This document shows, in pieces, positions 24,576 through 33,369 of a stretch of 48,097 nt of DNA. The notes beneath the pieces were generated by a model that worked only from the letters and a program-made list of their open reading frames with translations, made no database searches and was not told the DNA's origin. The position numbers and the translations under genes were made by a program. How positions within the stretch are numbered: the first letter of the stretch is position 1; each line of letters opens with the position of its first letter. The DNA comes from an uncultured Lachnospiraceae bacterium (GTDB taxonomy: Bacteria > Bacillota > Clostridia > Lachnospirales > Lachnospiraceae): positions 1 to 48,097 of the forward strand of contig CANQDA010000026.1 of NCBI GenBank assembly GCA_947591155.1. The letters are read 5' to 3'.

Positions 24576-25478
24576 TCAGCACGGGTTTACGTGCACCATG
24601 ATGTGTTTCACCTGATTAAACTGCCGCTCGATCCCCTCGTGCACACGCTCCGCGATCCCATGCGCCTCGCGCAGCGTCATATTCCCGTCTGCGGTGATGT
24701 CGACGTCGACATAGATCCTGCTGCCAAAAGTCCTTGTGCGCAGCAGATCGACGCCCTGCACACCGTCCCGGCTCAGCACAAACTCGCGCAGCTCCTGTTC
24801 AAGAGCCGGATCACAGGCCGTGTCCAGCATCTTGTCAATCGCGTCCCGGAAAATATCGTAAGCCGCCTTCAGGATAAAGATGCAGATCACGACGCTCGCG
24901 AGCGGATCCATGACCGGGAATCCCAGACGCGCCCCGAGAATACCGATGAACGCGCCGACCGATGAGAGCGAATCCGAACGGTGATGCCAGGCATCTGCCA
25001 TAAGCGCGGACGAGTTGATCTTTTTCGCGTAAAAACGCGTGTACCAGTACATCCACTCCTTGACCGCAACAGAGATCACAGCCGCGGCGAGCGCAAGTAC
25101 GCCCGGAACCGCAAGGCTCTCATAATGCCCCGCGGCAATTTTCTTCAATCCGGACAGTCCGATCTCCCAGCCGGTGATCGCCAGCACCACCGCAAGCAGG
25201 ATCGCCGCGACGCACTCCATCCGTTCGTGTCCGTAAGGATGCTCCCGATCTGCTTCCTTCCCCGAAAGACGGATCCCCACCATGACGAGAATCGTGCTGA
25301 ACACATCCGACGCCGAGTGGACCGCGTCGGAGATCATCGCGCCGGACGACGCCAGAATCCCTGCCGCCAGCTTCGCGGCAGAGAGCAGAAGGTTCACCAG
25401 AATGCTGACACGCGACACGCGCATCGCCGTCTGCTCCATCGCACCGATGTTTCTTTCCTTCACTCTTAATTTCCCCAT
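24576..25478 (-). CDS. Cation diffusion facilitator (CDF) metal exporter
   Basis: A proton-coupled exporter of divalent metals in the cytoplasmic membrane. The 300-aa protein has six predicted TM helices. The transport site is seen as ISDAVHSASDV in TM2 and DAWHHRSDSLSS in TM5, followed by a cytoplasmic ferredoxin-like C-terminal domain (about 210-300) ending with HIMVHVNPC. The start follows AAGGGGACAGAT. A NiCo-type riboswitch with a terminator lies directly upstream, which points to cobalt and nickel (possibly iron) as inducers and likely substrates. A promoter at 25706-25734 completes the unit. Confidence 0.93.
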   Translation of the reverse strand: MGKLRVKERNIGAMEQTAMRVSRVSILVNLLLSAAKLAAGILASSGAMISDAVHSASDVFSTILVMVGIRLSGKEADREHPYGHERMECVAAILLAVVLAITGWEIGLSGLKKIAAGHYESLAVPGVLALAAAVISVAVKEWMYWYTRFYAKKINSSALMADAWHHRSDSLSSVGAFIGILGARLGFPVMDPLASVVICIFILKAAYDIFRDAIDKMLDTACDPALEQELREFVLSRDGVQGVDLLRTRTFGSRIYVDVDITADGNMTLREAHGIAERVHEGIERQFNQVKHIMVHVNPC

Positions 25479-25560
25479 ATCTGTCCCCTTGTTTCTGTAT
25501 CATATGACGTTGCCTGGCGGATTGTTTCGCGCCCTTTGGCTCCGACATAATATTATGTAA

Positions 25561-25602
25561 TAAAAAACACCTGCGGAACACTCGTAACCTACTGTCCCGC
25601 AG
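25561..25602 (-). terminator. Riboswitch expression-platform terminator
   Basis: On the minus strand CTGCGG (25597-25602) and CCGCAG (25571-25576) pair, extended by ACA/TGT, and are followed by GTGTTTTTTATT. It stands between the aptamer and the CDF start codon. Confidence 0.75.
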
Positions 25603-25685
25603 ATGCTCTCTCATCTACTGTCTGTGAAGACCCGGCCAGACGGCCTTTGCCGTTTGCCTGCTCAGTTTGTACTGTAGTCATAATG
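25571..25685 (-). promoter_or_regulatory. NiCo (czcD) riboswitch, cobalt/nickel-responsive
   Basis: Read on the minus strand, the leader contains ACTGAGCAGGCAAACGG, a small GGC-AAAG-GCC hairpin, CTGGCCGGG and later GCGGGACAG. This matches the NiCo riboswitch pattern (CAGGCAA...CUGG.CGGG...GGGACAG) as I remember it, and that class is found upstream of CDF exporters in Clostridia. Metal binding is expected to prevent formation of the overlapping terminator and so allow expression. A covariance search was not run. Confidence 0.72.
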
Positions 25686-25705
25686 CAGCGCAAATTGTTT
25701 CTAAA

Positions 25706-25734
25706 AGAATATCAGCTGCCCGGGGGTTTGTCAA
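25706..25734 (-). promoter_or_regulatory. Sigma-A promoter for the riboswitch-CDF transcript
   Basis: Minus strand -35 TTGACA, 17-nt spacer, -10 TATTCT, immediately upstream of the aptamer. Confidence 0.7.
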
Positions 25735-25770
25735 GATGCATCATTGACTAACTTTTTGTTGCCTTAACTA

Positions 25771-25853
25771 ACCGTGTGAATTTTCGGCGTGCTTTTCGAA
25801 GAAAGCATACTACTGCTTCTCCGAGGAAAGCACCCGGAATGGTACCGCGCGGT
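25771..25853. repeat. Structured hairpin, family B, copy 2
   Basis: The plus strand aligns along its whole length with 15999-16082: CCGTGTGAATTTTCGG, GCTTTTC, TACTACTG, GAGGAAAGC, CGGAATGGTACC and a final CGG. The inner stem is GTGCTTT (25789-25795) with AAAGCAC (25827-25833); the outer stem CCGTGTG / CGCGCGG needs G-U pairs in the plus-strand RNA. It lies 14 bp after the stop codon of the minus-strand aminopeptidase gene. Confidence 0.65.
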
Positions 25854-25867
25854 TTCGTCCGGATATA

Positions 25868-27340
25868 CTATGCTTCCTGAAGAAACGCCTTGTAGCCGCG
25901 GTACGCCTCGTAGACGTCCGCCTTGCTCGTGACCTCCATCGGCGCGTGCATGTTCAGAACCGCGACGCCGCTGTCGATGACGTTCATCCCGTACAACGCG
26001 GAAATATAGGCGATCGTGCCGCCGCCGCCGACGTCCACCTTACCGAGCTCCGCGGTCTGGAACGCCACCTTATTCCCGTCAAAAATTTTCCGGATCAGCG
26101 CCATGTACTCGGCGTTCGCGTCGTTGCTTCCGCTCTTGCCACGGGAGCCGGTGTACTTGTTGAACACAAGACCCCTGCCGAAATACGCGCTGTTGCGCTT
26201 CTCGAAATAAGACGCATACAGCGGATCGTAGGCCGCGCTCACGTCGGAGGAAAGCATACGGCAGGAGCTTAAGCATCTGCGCAGCGCGAGCTCACTGTAC
26301 TGTCCGGCGAGCTCCATGATCTCCGCGACGGTATTTTCAAAAAATCTGGACTGCATGCCGGTCGCGCCGACGCTGCCGATCTCCTCCTTATCCACGAGCA
26401 GGCAGCAGCAAGTGTAGTCCTGCGTCTGCGTGTCGAGCTGCGCCGCGAGCGAGGTGTACGCGCAGACACGGTCGTCCTGCCCATAAGCCATGATCATACT
26501 GCGGTCGAGTCCGCAGTCTCTCGCCCTGTCCGCCGGAACGATCTCAAGCTCCGCGGAGAGGAAGTCCTCCTCCTCGATATCGTACTGCTCTTTCAGGATT
26601 GCGAGAATATTGGCCTTTACCGCCTCCTTCTGCTTATTGTCCGTATGATCCTTGTCGCCGCTGTCCGCTTGACCGTCCTCAGACTCCGCCGTGACCTCCG
26701 TCCCGTTATCCGCATCCCGGCCGTCCCCGGACTTCGCCGGACGGCTGCCGACCAGAATATCGAGGTTCTCACCCTCTATGACAACGCGCGCCTTCTTCTC
26801 CAGCTGCTCGCCTGCCAGATGGATCAGCAGATCCGAGATGAACACGACCGGATCGTCCTCCTTCTCCCCGACGCAGATGTCGACCGTCGAGCCGTCCTTC
26901 TTCACGACGACGCCGTGGATCGCGAGCGGGATCGTCACCCACTGATATTTCTTCACGCCGCCGTAATAGTGCGTGTCCAGATAGACCAGATCTGAATCCT
27001 CGTACAGCGGATTCTGCTTCAGGTCAAGGCGCGGAGAATCAATATGCGCACCAAGAATGCGCATACCCTCCTCGAGCGGCTTTTTCCCGATGTGAAACAG
27101 CGCGATCATTTTATTCATATATACCGCGCATACCTTGTCATCGGCCGCAAGCTTTTTCCCGCTGTTTTTTACCTCTTCAAGGTCAACGTACCCCTGCGCT
27201 TTGGCAAGCTTCACCGCTTCCCTCACACACTCGCGCTCCGTCTTTCCTGCGTCCAAAAACGCCTTGTAGGCGTCGGTGAGCGCGTTCAGCTCCTTGAGCT
27301 GTTCCTCGCTGTAGGTCGTCCATGCGTTTTTCCGTTCCAT
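25868..27340 (-). CDS. M18 family aminopeptidase
   Basis: A cytoplasmic di-metal peptidase that removes N-terminal residues, often acidic ones (family M18). Metal-site regions are visible in order: GAHIDSPRLDLK (near residue 98), VDKEEIGSVGATG, SSDVSAAYDP and a C-terminal VLNMHAPMEV. Length is 490 aa. Residues about 197-237 are an acidic Asp/Gly/Glu-rich insertion in the middle of the sequence, between conserved regions. The start follows CAGGAGGAG. Neighbours do not suggest a pathway; the MATE pump downstream of its start lies on the same strand upstream in transcription. Confidence 0.93.
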   Translation of the reverse strand: MERKNAWTTYSEEQLKELNALTDAYKAFLDAGKTERECVREAVKLAKAQGYVDLEEVKNSGKKLAADDKVCAVYMNKMIALFHIGKKPLEEGMRILGAHIDSPRLDLKQNPLYEDSDLVYLDTHYYGGVKKYQWVTIPLAIHGVVVKKDGSTVDICVGEKEDDPVVFISDLLIHLAGEQLEKKARVVIEGENLDILVGSRPAKSGDGRDADNGTEVTAESEDGQADSGDKDHTDNKQKEAVKANILAILKEQYDIEEEDFLSAELEIVPADRARDCGLDRSMIMAYGQDDRVCAYTSLAAQLDTQTQDYTCCCLLVDKEEIGSVGATGMQSRFFENTVAEIMELAGQYSELALRRCLSSCRMLSSDVSAAYDPLYASYFEKRNSAYFGRGLVFNKYTGSRGKSGSNDANAEYMALIRKIFDGNKVAFQTAELGKVDVGGGGTIAYISALYGMNVIDSGVAVLNMHAPMEVTSKADVYEAYRGYKAFLQEA

Positions 27341-27447
27341 ATTGTCTTTCTCCTCCTGTAATCAAAATTTTATTCTGAGACTTCAAACATATTTTTTCTT
27401 ACAAATGACAGATTCCTGTTTCATTTTAGGAAACATCCCACATGATG

Positions 27448-28806
27448 TCAAGCTTGGGCGCCGCTTTTGTTCAGCTCACGGAAGAACGATACCGCAAACG
27501 GGATGCAGATGAAAAACGTGACCGCGTCCGCGATCGGCTGTGCCAGCTCCACGCCGGGCAGACCGATCACCCTCGGCAGGAGAAGGATCAGCGGCAGGAA
27601 CACATAGCCCTGTCTCGCCGAGGCAAGAAATGTGGCGACGGCCGACTTTCCGAGGCTCTGGAAGGTCATGTTGCAGCAGACAGTCAGCGGCTGGAGCGGC
27701 AACGCGAGACACTGCAGGCGCATCGTCTCCGTGCCGATGCGGATCACTTCCGGGTCGCTGTCGATGAACAGCCGTATGATCTGCGGCGCGGCAATATAGC
27801 CGGCCACCGCGGCAACGCTTATGAAAGCAGTCGCCCCGCAGGTCATGAAAAGGAACGCCCGCTTCACGCGGTCGTAGATCTTCGCCCCATAGTTGTACCC
27901 GGCCACAGGCTGATAGCCCTGCCCGAAGCCGATGACCGCCGAAAAGATCAGCATGAATACCTTGCCCACGATCGCCATCGCGGACACCGCCGCGTCCCCG
28001 TACTGCGCGGCCTGTATGTTCAGCGCGATCATCGCCACGCTCGCAAGCCCCTGACGGAAGAAGGACGGCAGTCCGAACTTCATGATCTGGACATAGAGTC
28101 CGGGGCTCTTCGCCGCGAAACGGATCCCAAGCTTCGCGATCGTCCGCCCGCTCACAAACATGTACAGAAGCACCAGAAAGCCGAAAACCTGACTCAGCGC
28201 CGTGGCGATCGCGGCTCCGGCGATCCCCAGATGAAAGGTAAAGATGAAGATCGGATCAAGTATGATGTTCAGGACGCCGCCCGAGGCAATTCCGATCATC
28301 GCGAAACGCGCCTTGCCCTCCGCGCACAGCATCTTGTTCAGCGTCAGCGACCCGATCAGAAACGGCGCCGCGTACAGGATATACCGCGCGTAATCCATCG
28401 CGTAGGGCTGTATCGTCTCCGTCGCTCCGAGCAGCTTTACGATCGGATGCAGAAAGACCGTGCCGACCACCGCGATCAGCAGACCGAAGACGAGCGAGCA
28501 GTAGAATCCGCTGGCCGCCACCTCGGACGCCTCCCGATCCTTCTTCTGTCCCAGAAGGCGGGACATCCAGCTCCCGGCGCCCATGCCGATCAGGAAGCCG
28601 GACGACTGGATCAGTCCCATCAAAGACATTACAATCCCCACCGCACCGGACGCGCTGGTCCCGAGCTGCGAGACGAAATAGGTATCCGCGGTATTATAAA
28701 TGCCGGTGACCATCATACTGATGATCGTCGGCACCGCGAGAGACAGAATCAGCCGGGAAACCGGCTGTTCTGTCATTTTCTTATATTGGACTTCATTTCT
28801 GTCCAT
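27448..28806 (-). CDS. MATE family efflux transporter
   Basis: A cation-coupled multidrug/metabolite exporter. The 452-aa protein has about twelve TM helices in two MatE repeats; the first opens LILSLAVPTIISMMVTGIYNTADTYFVSQLG and the second includes FGLPSFFRQGLASVAMIALN. It belongs to the clostridial group often listed near MepA/DinF-like pumps; the substrate cannot be read from sequence. The start ATG 28806 follows GGAG; an ATG five codons upstream has no Shine-Dalgarno. It follows metG with a 163-bp gap that holds a 19-bp imperfect direct repeat. Confidence 0.93.
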   Translation of the reverse strand: MDRNEVQYKKMTEQPVSRLILSLAVPTIISMMVTGIYNTADTYFVSQLGTSASGAVGIVMSLMGLIQSSGFLIGMGAGSWMSRLLGQKKDREASEVAASGFYCSLVFGLLIAVVGTVFLHPIVKLLGATETIQPYAMDYARYILYAAPFLIGSLTLNKMLCAEGKARFAMIGIASGGVLNIILDPIFIFTFHLGIAGAAIATALSQVFGFLVLLYMFVSGRTIAKLGIRFAAKSPGLYVQIMKFGLPSFFRQGLASVAMIALNIQAAQYGDAAVSAMAIVGKVFMLIFSAVIGFGQGYQPVAGYNYGAKIYDRVKRAFLFMTCGATAFISVAAVAGYIAAPQIIRLFIDSDPEVIRIGTETMRLQCLALPLQPLTVCCNMTFQSLGKSAVATFLASARQGYVFLPLILLLPRVIGLPGVELAQPIADAVTFFICIPFAVSFFRELNKSGAQA

Positions 28807-28870
28807 ATGGATCAGCTCCATTCAATACGCTTGTAGTAGAATTCCTTGCATCGCAGTCCCACACACGTCC

Positions 28871-28956
28871 GGACCGCGCATTCCATGCGGTGGAACAGGT
28901 CAGATGCTTCTTTCCCTTCGCCTGCACCAAGCCGTTCGGTCCGCGCATTCCATACG
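28871..28956. repeat. Short imperfect direct repeat between metG and the MATE gene
   Basis: GGACCGCGCATTCCATGCG (28871-28889) and GGTCCGCGCATTCCATACG (28938-28956) differ at two positions; their starts are 67 bp apart. Confidence 0.6.
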
Positions 28957-28969
28957 AGGCAACACAAAC

Positions 28970-31051
28970 TCAGCAGATCTCCGCTCCCGCCGGCATCGGA
29001 CGCTCCGGCGTCACCAGAGAAAGCTTCCCGTTCGCGTCCTCGGCACACAGCAGCATGCCCTCGGACTTCACGCCCGCGAGCGTGGCAGGCTTCAGGTTCG
29101 TGAGCACCATGACCTTCTTGCCGACCATCTCCTCGGCTGTGTAGTGAGCTTTGATGCCGGACACGATCTGGCGCACCTGACTGCCGATCTTTACCTGAGA
29201 GCACAGCAGCTTACGCGACTTCGGGACTTCCTCGCAGGCGATGACCTCGCCCACCTGAAACTGCATCTTCGCGAAGTCGTCGTAGGTGATCTCCGCCTTC
29301 GGCTCCAGGTCAATCGCGGTCTCCGCCGAACCTTCCCCGGCGTTTGCACCTGCTTCTGTCGCCGCTCCTGCTCCCGCAGTACCACAGCCGCATGCTTTGC
29401 CTTCCGCACCCTTCTTCTGTCCGTCAGTTTCCGCGCCGGCTTTCGCGGCCTCCTCCGCCTCGTTCTGCGCGGCCTGCGCTTTCGCGATCTCCTCCGCCTT
29501 CGCCAGCACTTCCTTCAGATCAAGGCGTGCGAAGAGGATCTCCGGTTTCTCCGTCACCTTCGTGCCGGACTCATACAGGCCGTACTGCGTCATCTCGTCA
29601 AGCGAGCGCTTGCGCGCGTTTAATTGCGCAAGGATCTTCGCCGAGGTCTCCGGCATGAACGCTTCGAGCAGCGACGCGCCGATCGAGATACACTCGGTCA
29701 GATTGTAGAGCACGGTCGCGAGGCGATCCCGCTTCGTTTCATCTTTCGCGAGCGCCCAGGGCATCGTCTCGTCGATGTATTTGTTGCAGCGCTTGAACAG
29801 CGTGAAAGTCTCGGTGATCGCGTCCGCGACGCGCAGGTCGTCCATCTTTTTGCTCACGATGCCCGGCACCGCCAGCGCCAGCGCCTTCAGCTCCTCGTCC
29901 ACCGGCTCCGCCGCGCCGCGGTTCTCCACCACGCCGCCGAAATATTTGTTCGTCATCGAGATCGTGCGGTTCACGAGATTGCCGAGCGTGTTCGCGAGGT
30001 CGGAATTCACGCGCTCCACCATCAGCTCCCAGGAGATCACGCCGTCGTTGTCGAACGGCATCTCATGCAGCACGAAGTAGCGCACGGCGTCCACGCCGAA
30101 GACGTCCACGAGGTCGTCCGCGTAGAGCACGTTGCCCCTTGACTTGCTCATCTTGCCGTCGCCCTGTAAGAGCCACGGATGCCCGAATACCTGCTTTGGC
30201 AGCGGCAGCCCGAGCGCCATCAGGAAGATCGGCCAGTAGATCGTGTGGAATCGGATGATGTCCTTGCCGATCAGATGCAGGTCCGCCGGCCAGTTCTTCT
30301 TGAACTGCTCCGTGCTCTCTCCGTCGCAGTCGTAGCCGATGCCGGTGATGTAGTTCGACAGCGCGTCGAGCCAGACGTAAACGACGTGCTTCTCATCGAA
30401 AGTCACCGGAATGCCCCACTTGAACGAGGTGCGGGACACGCAGAGGTCCTGCAGGCCAGGAAGCAGGAAATTGTTCATCATCTCATTTTTGCGCGACACC
30501 GGCTGAATGAACTCCGGATGCGTGTTGATATGCTCGATCAGGCGATCCGCATACTTGCTCATCTTGAAGAAGTACGCCTCTTCCTTCGCGGGCTTCACCT
30601 CGCGCCCGCAGTCCGGACACTTGCCGTCCACCAGCTGGGACTCGGTCCAGAAGGACTCGCAGGGCGTACAGTACAGCCCCTCGTAAGCGCCCTTGTAGAT
30701 ATCGCCCTGATCGTAGAATTTTTTAAACATCTTCTGGATCTGACGCTCGTGGTCCGCGTCGGTCGTGCGGATGAATTTATCGTAGGATGTGTTCATCAGA
30801 TCCCAAATGCGGCGAATCTCACCCGCCACATTGTCCACGAACTCCTTCGGCGTGACGCCCGCCTCGGCGGCTTTCAGCTCGATCTTCTGGCCGTGCTCAT
30901 CGGTGCCGGTCTGAAAAAACACATCGTAACCCTGCTCCCTGCGGAAGCGCGCGATGCTGTCCGCGAGCACGATCTCGTAGGTGTTGCCGATGTGCGGCTT
31001 GCCCGAGGTGTAGGCAATCGCCGTCGTCATATAGTATTTCGGTTTGCTCAT
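28970..31051 (-). CDS. metG: Methionyl-tRNA synthetase with C-terminal tRNA-binding domain
   Basis: Charges tRNA-Met. The class I signatures are PHIGN (residues 19-23) and KMSKS (300-304), with a zinc knuckle CTPC...CPDC near 127-147. The anticodon-binding helices follow, and an EMAPII/Trbp111-like domain forms the C-terminus (ITYDDFAKMQFQVGEVIACE, then GIKAHYTAEEMVGKKV). Between them, about 530-580, lies an Ala/Gly/Glu-rich insertion with a small CGCG cysteine pair. Length is 693 aa. The start follows AAGGAGG. The leader carries a T-box motif and terminator, so expression should respond to uncharged tRNA. Confidence 0.97.
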   Translation of the reverse strand: MSKPKYYMTTAIAYTSGKPHIGNTYEIVLADSIARFRREQGYDVFFQTGTDEHGQKIELKAAEAGVTPKEFVDNVAGEIRRIWDLMNTSYDKFIRTTDADHERQIQKMFKKFYDQGDIYKGAYEGLYCTPCESFWTESQLVDGKCPDCGREVKPAKEEAYFFKMSKYADRLIEHINTHPEFIQPVSRKNEMMNNFLLPGLQDLCVSRTSFKWGIPVTFDEKHVVYVWLDALSNYITGIGYDCDGESTEQFKKNWPADLHLIGKDIIRFHTIYWPIFLMALGLPLPKQVFGHPWLLQGDGKMSKSRGNVLYADDLVDVFGVDAVRYFVLHEMPFDNDGVISWELMVERVNSDLANTLGNLVNRTISMTNKYFGGVVENRGAAEPVDEELKALALAVPGIVSKKMDDLRVADAITETFTLFKRCNKYIDETMPWALAKDETKRDRLATVLYNLTECISIGASLLEAFMPETSAKILAQLNARKRSLDEMTQYGLYESGTKVTEKPEILFARLDLKEVLAKAEEIAKAQAAQNEAEEAAKAGAETDGQKKGAEGKACGCGTAGAGAATEAGANAGEGSAETAIDLEPKAEITYDDFAKMQFQVGEVIACEEVPKSRKLLCSQVKIGSQVRQIVSGIKAHYTAEEMVGKKVMVLTNLKPATLAGVKSEGMLLCAEDANGKLSLVTPERPMPAGAEIC

Positions 31052-31068
31052 GTCTGTTCCTCCTTAAT

Positions 31069-31102
31069 AAAAAAACCCATCTTCCTTATACAAGAAGACG
31101 AG
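31069..31102 (-). terminator. T-box leader terminator upstream of metG
   Basis: On the minus strand CGTCTTC pairs with GGAAGATGGG around a short loop, followed by seven U residues, 20 bp before the start codon. Confidence 0.75.
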
Positions 31103-31185
31103 CGCGCCCGTGTTACCACTTCTCTTCGCCCCTGCCTCACAGCACAGGCCTCTGTGGGTACTCTTTTCGTCATCGGGTTATTCTG
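31069..31185 (-). promoter_or_regulatory. Short T-box-like leader of metG
   Basis: The minus-strand leader contains the T-box sequence AAGTGGTAACACGGG (31109-31123), whose TGGT bulge would pair with the ACCA end of uncharged tRNA-Met. A GATGACGAAAAGAGTA segment resembles the 5' part of stem I. Only about 35 nt separate the two, so stem I with its specifier loop is much shorter than usual or missing. Confidence 0.6.
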
Positions 31186-31191
31186 TTTTCT

Positions 31192-31220
31192 AACTTACCA
31201 CAACGGATTTTGACTGTCAA
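31192..31220 (-). promoter_or_regulatory. Sigma-A promoter for metG
   Basis: Minus strand -35 TTGACA, 17-nt spacer, -10 TAAGTT. It sets the leader length at about 135 nt. Confidence 0.6.
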
Positions 31221-31282
31221 GGCATGTTCCTTTTTTTCCCATCATAAACTTGTTCCAAGAGAATGTCCCGGAGCATGGTTCC

Positions 31283-33325
31283 ATGTCCAAACAACAAACT
31301 GTCCCTGAATCAAAAACGAAAGGATGGCTTTCCTTTCTTGTCATCCCAGCGCTCGCGTGCCTGCTGCTCTTCCTCGTGGCGCGGCTGTGCGTCGCCCACT
31401 CCTTCCCTGCGTTTCTGTTTTCGGAAGATCGAAAATTCGAGCGTTTCACGGAGAAGGTCTTCCGCGAGGAGATGAACAGCAACACGCTAAACCGCCACTA
31501 TATGGTCGCCGATCCAGCCTCCTACAAGCTCGACACGAAAAATGTGTCGCTCGGGAACGGCAGCCTCGGCGCTCGGAAAAAAGCCTGCGCGGCGGCGGAA
31601 AATGATCTGAACACGCTCAAGAACTTCGATTACGAAAAACTCTCCGAAAAACACCGTCTCACCTACGACCTTTTCCGTGATTGTCTGGAGACGGAACTGA
31701 ATGGGAGCGCTTACCTGCTCTACGATGAACCGCTCGGGCCGACGCTCGGCATTCAGGCGCAGCTCCCGGTGCTGCTCGCGGAGTACGCGTTCCGCACCAA
31801 GGGCGATATTGAAGACTACCTGGCGCTTCTGTCCCAGATCCCGGACTATTTTTCTTCTGTTCTGGCCTTCGAGAAGGCCAAAGCGGAGGAGGGTCTTTTC
31901 ATGAGCAGCGAGTGCGCGGCTGAAGTCGTGAAACAGTGTCAGGATTTCATCGCCGATCCGGAGTCCAACTATCTGATTGAAATCTTTGACGGAAAGATTG
32001 ACGCCGTCAAAAACCTGAGCGCGGATGAAAAGATCTCCTACAAGAGCCGCAACAAGTCCATCCTAACCGGCTATGTGATTCCGGCCTACGAGACGATGAT
32101 CAGCGCGCTCGGAAAATTTTCCGGCAGTGGGACGAACACGCAGGGGCTCGCCCACTATCCGCAGGGAAAGGAGTACTACCGTTGGCTCGTCAAGAGCACC
32201 GTCGGCGACGACCGCTCGATTGAGGAGATCGAGGAGTCCGTCAAGCGGCAGATGGTCGAGGATTTCTCGGCGATCCAGGCGCTGATGAAACGGATGGGGA
32301 ACGGCAACGACGAATCCGATGTCAGCAGCGCCGTGCCAGAAAGCGCCGAAGCATCCGAATTCGGCGCGTCCGGCTCCACTGTCGGGGCGTCGGGAAACGC
32401 CGAAGCCGACGAAGCGGATGGCGACAGCACGTCCGACTCCACCGTCGAGGCCTGGAGTGATCTCACGTTAGCTTCAAACGGTCAAAACAGAATGCCGGAG
32501 CAGACGCTTAAGGCCTGGGACGCAGTCGTCAACGGAGTCAACAGCCCTGTGGATGGCAAAGCGGGAAACAGCGGCTCGGAAAAAGATGTCTCCGGTGATC
32601 CCGCCGCGATGCTGGAGGATCTGCGCGAGAAGATCACGAAAGACTTCCCGCTGCTTCCGAACGTGTCCTGCACAGTCAAATATGTCCACGAATCGCTGCA
32701 GGATTACCTGAGTCCGGCCTTCTACCTGTCGCCCACGATCGACGATTACACAAACAATGTCATCTACATCAACCCCGCGAGCAATTACAGCGATCTGGAA
32801 CTCTACACGACACTCGCGCACGAAGGATATCCCGGGCATCTGTTTCAGTCCGTCTATTTCAGCGCGCAGGAGCCTGATCTGCTGCGCTGCCTGCTCGACG
32901 TGGGCGGGTATACGGAGGGCTGGGCCACCTATGTCGAGATGTACGCCTACTCCCTCTGGGACGACGATCCCGACTTCGCGGCGCTCTCACAGCGGAACCG
33001 CTCGTTTACGCTCGGACTCGCCTCCCTGCTCGACATCGGCATCCACTACCGGGGCTATTCGCTCGATCAGGTCAAGGCTTTCCTCGAACAGCTCGGCTTC
33101 GGAAGCGGCACTGCTGAGACGCTGTACCGTACGATCCTCGAGGCCCCGGCCAACTACCTGCAGTACTACGTGGGCTGCCTGAACTTCTGCTCCCTGCGCG
33201 ACGAGCTGGAGCAGGCTTTGGGAGAACACTTCTCCCTGAAGGAGTTCCACCGCCTCGTGCTCGAAAACGGGCCTGCACCGTTTTACATCCTGCGGAAGCG
33301 GATTATCCCAGCCGACGCCTTATGA
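31283..33325 (+). CDS. DUF885 family zinc metallopeptidase-like protein, membrane-anchored
   Basis: One N-terminal TM (about 19-38) anchors a large outside domain. The DUF885 core shows the thermolysin-like HEGYPGH (residues 513-519) and the downstream GGYTEGWATYVEMYAY, which supplies the third metal ligand. These proteins are predicted peptidases; substrates are not known to me. About 100 residues at 339-439 are a Ser/Ala/Asp/Gly-rich insertion without predicted structure. The start ATG 31283 follows CGGAG; a TTG upstream is less likely. spmB follows after 44 bp on the same strand, so the two may be cotranscribed. Confidence 0.85.
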   Translation: MSKQQTVPESKTKGWLSFLVIPALACLLLFLVARLCVAHSFPAFLFSEDRKFERFTEKVFREEMNSNTLNRHYMVADPASYKLDTKNVSLGNGSLGARKKACAAAENDLNTLKNFDYEKLSEKHRLTYDLFRDCLETELNGSAYLLYDEPLGPTLGIQAQLPVLLAEYAFRTKGDIEDYLALLSQIPDYFSSVLAFEKAKAEEGLFMSSECAAEVVKQCQDFIADPESNYLIEIFDGKIDAVKNLSADEKISYKSRNKSILTGYVIPAYETMISALGKFSGSGTNTQGLAHYPQGKEYYRWLVKSTVGDDRSIEEIEESVKRQMVEDFSAIQALMKRMGNGNDESDVSSAVPESAEASEFGASGSTVGASGNAEADEADGDSTSDSTVEAWSDLTLASNGQNRMPEQTLKAWDAVVNGVNSPVDGKAGNSGSEKDVSGDPAAMLEDLREKITKDFPLLPNVSCTVKYVHESLQDYLSPAFYLSPTIDDYTNNVIYINPASNYSDLELYTTLAHEGYPGHLFQSVYFSAQEPDLLRCLLDVGGYTEGWATYVEMYAYSLWDDDPDFAALSQRNRSFTLGLASLLDIGIHYRGYSLDQVKAFLEQLGFGSGTAETLYRTILEAPANYLQYYVGCLNFCSLRDELEQALGEHFSLKEFHRLVLENGPAPFYILRKRIIPADAL

Positions 33326-33369
33326 TAGACTAAATTAAACAGCAATTCAATACGCAAAAGGAGGCGCCC

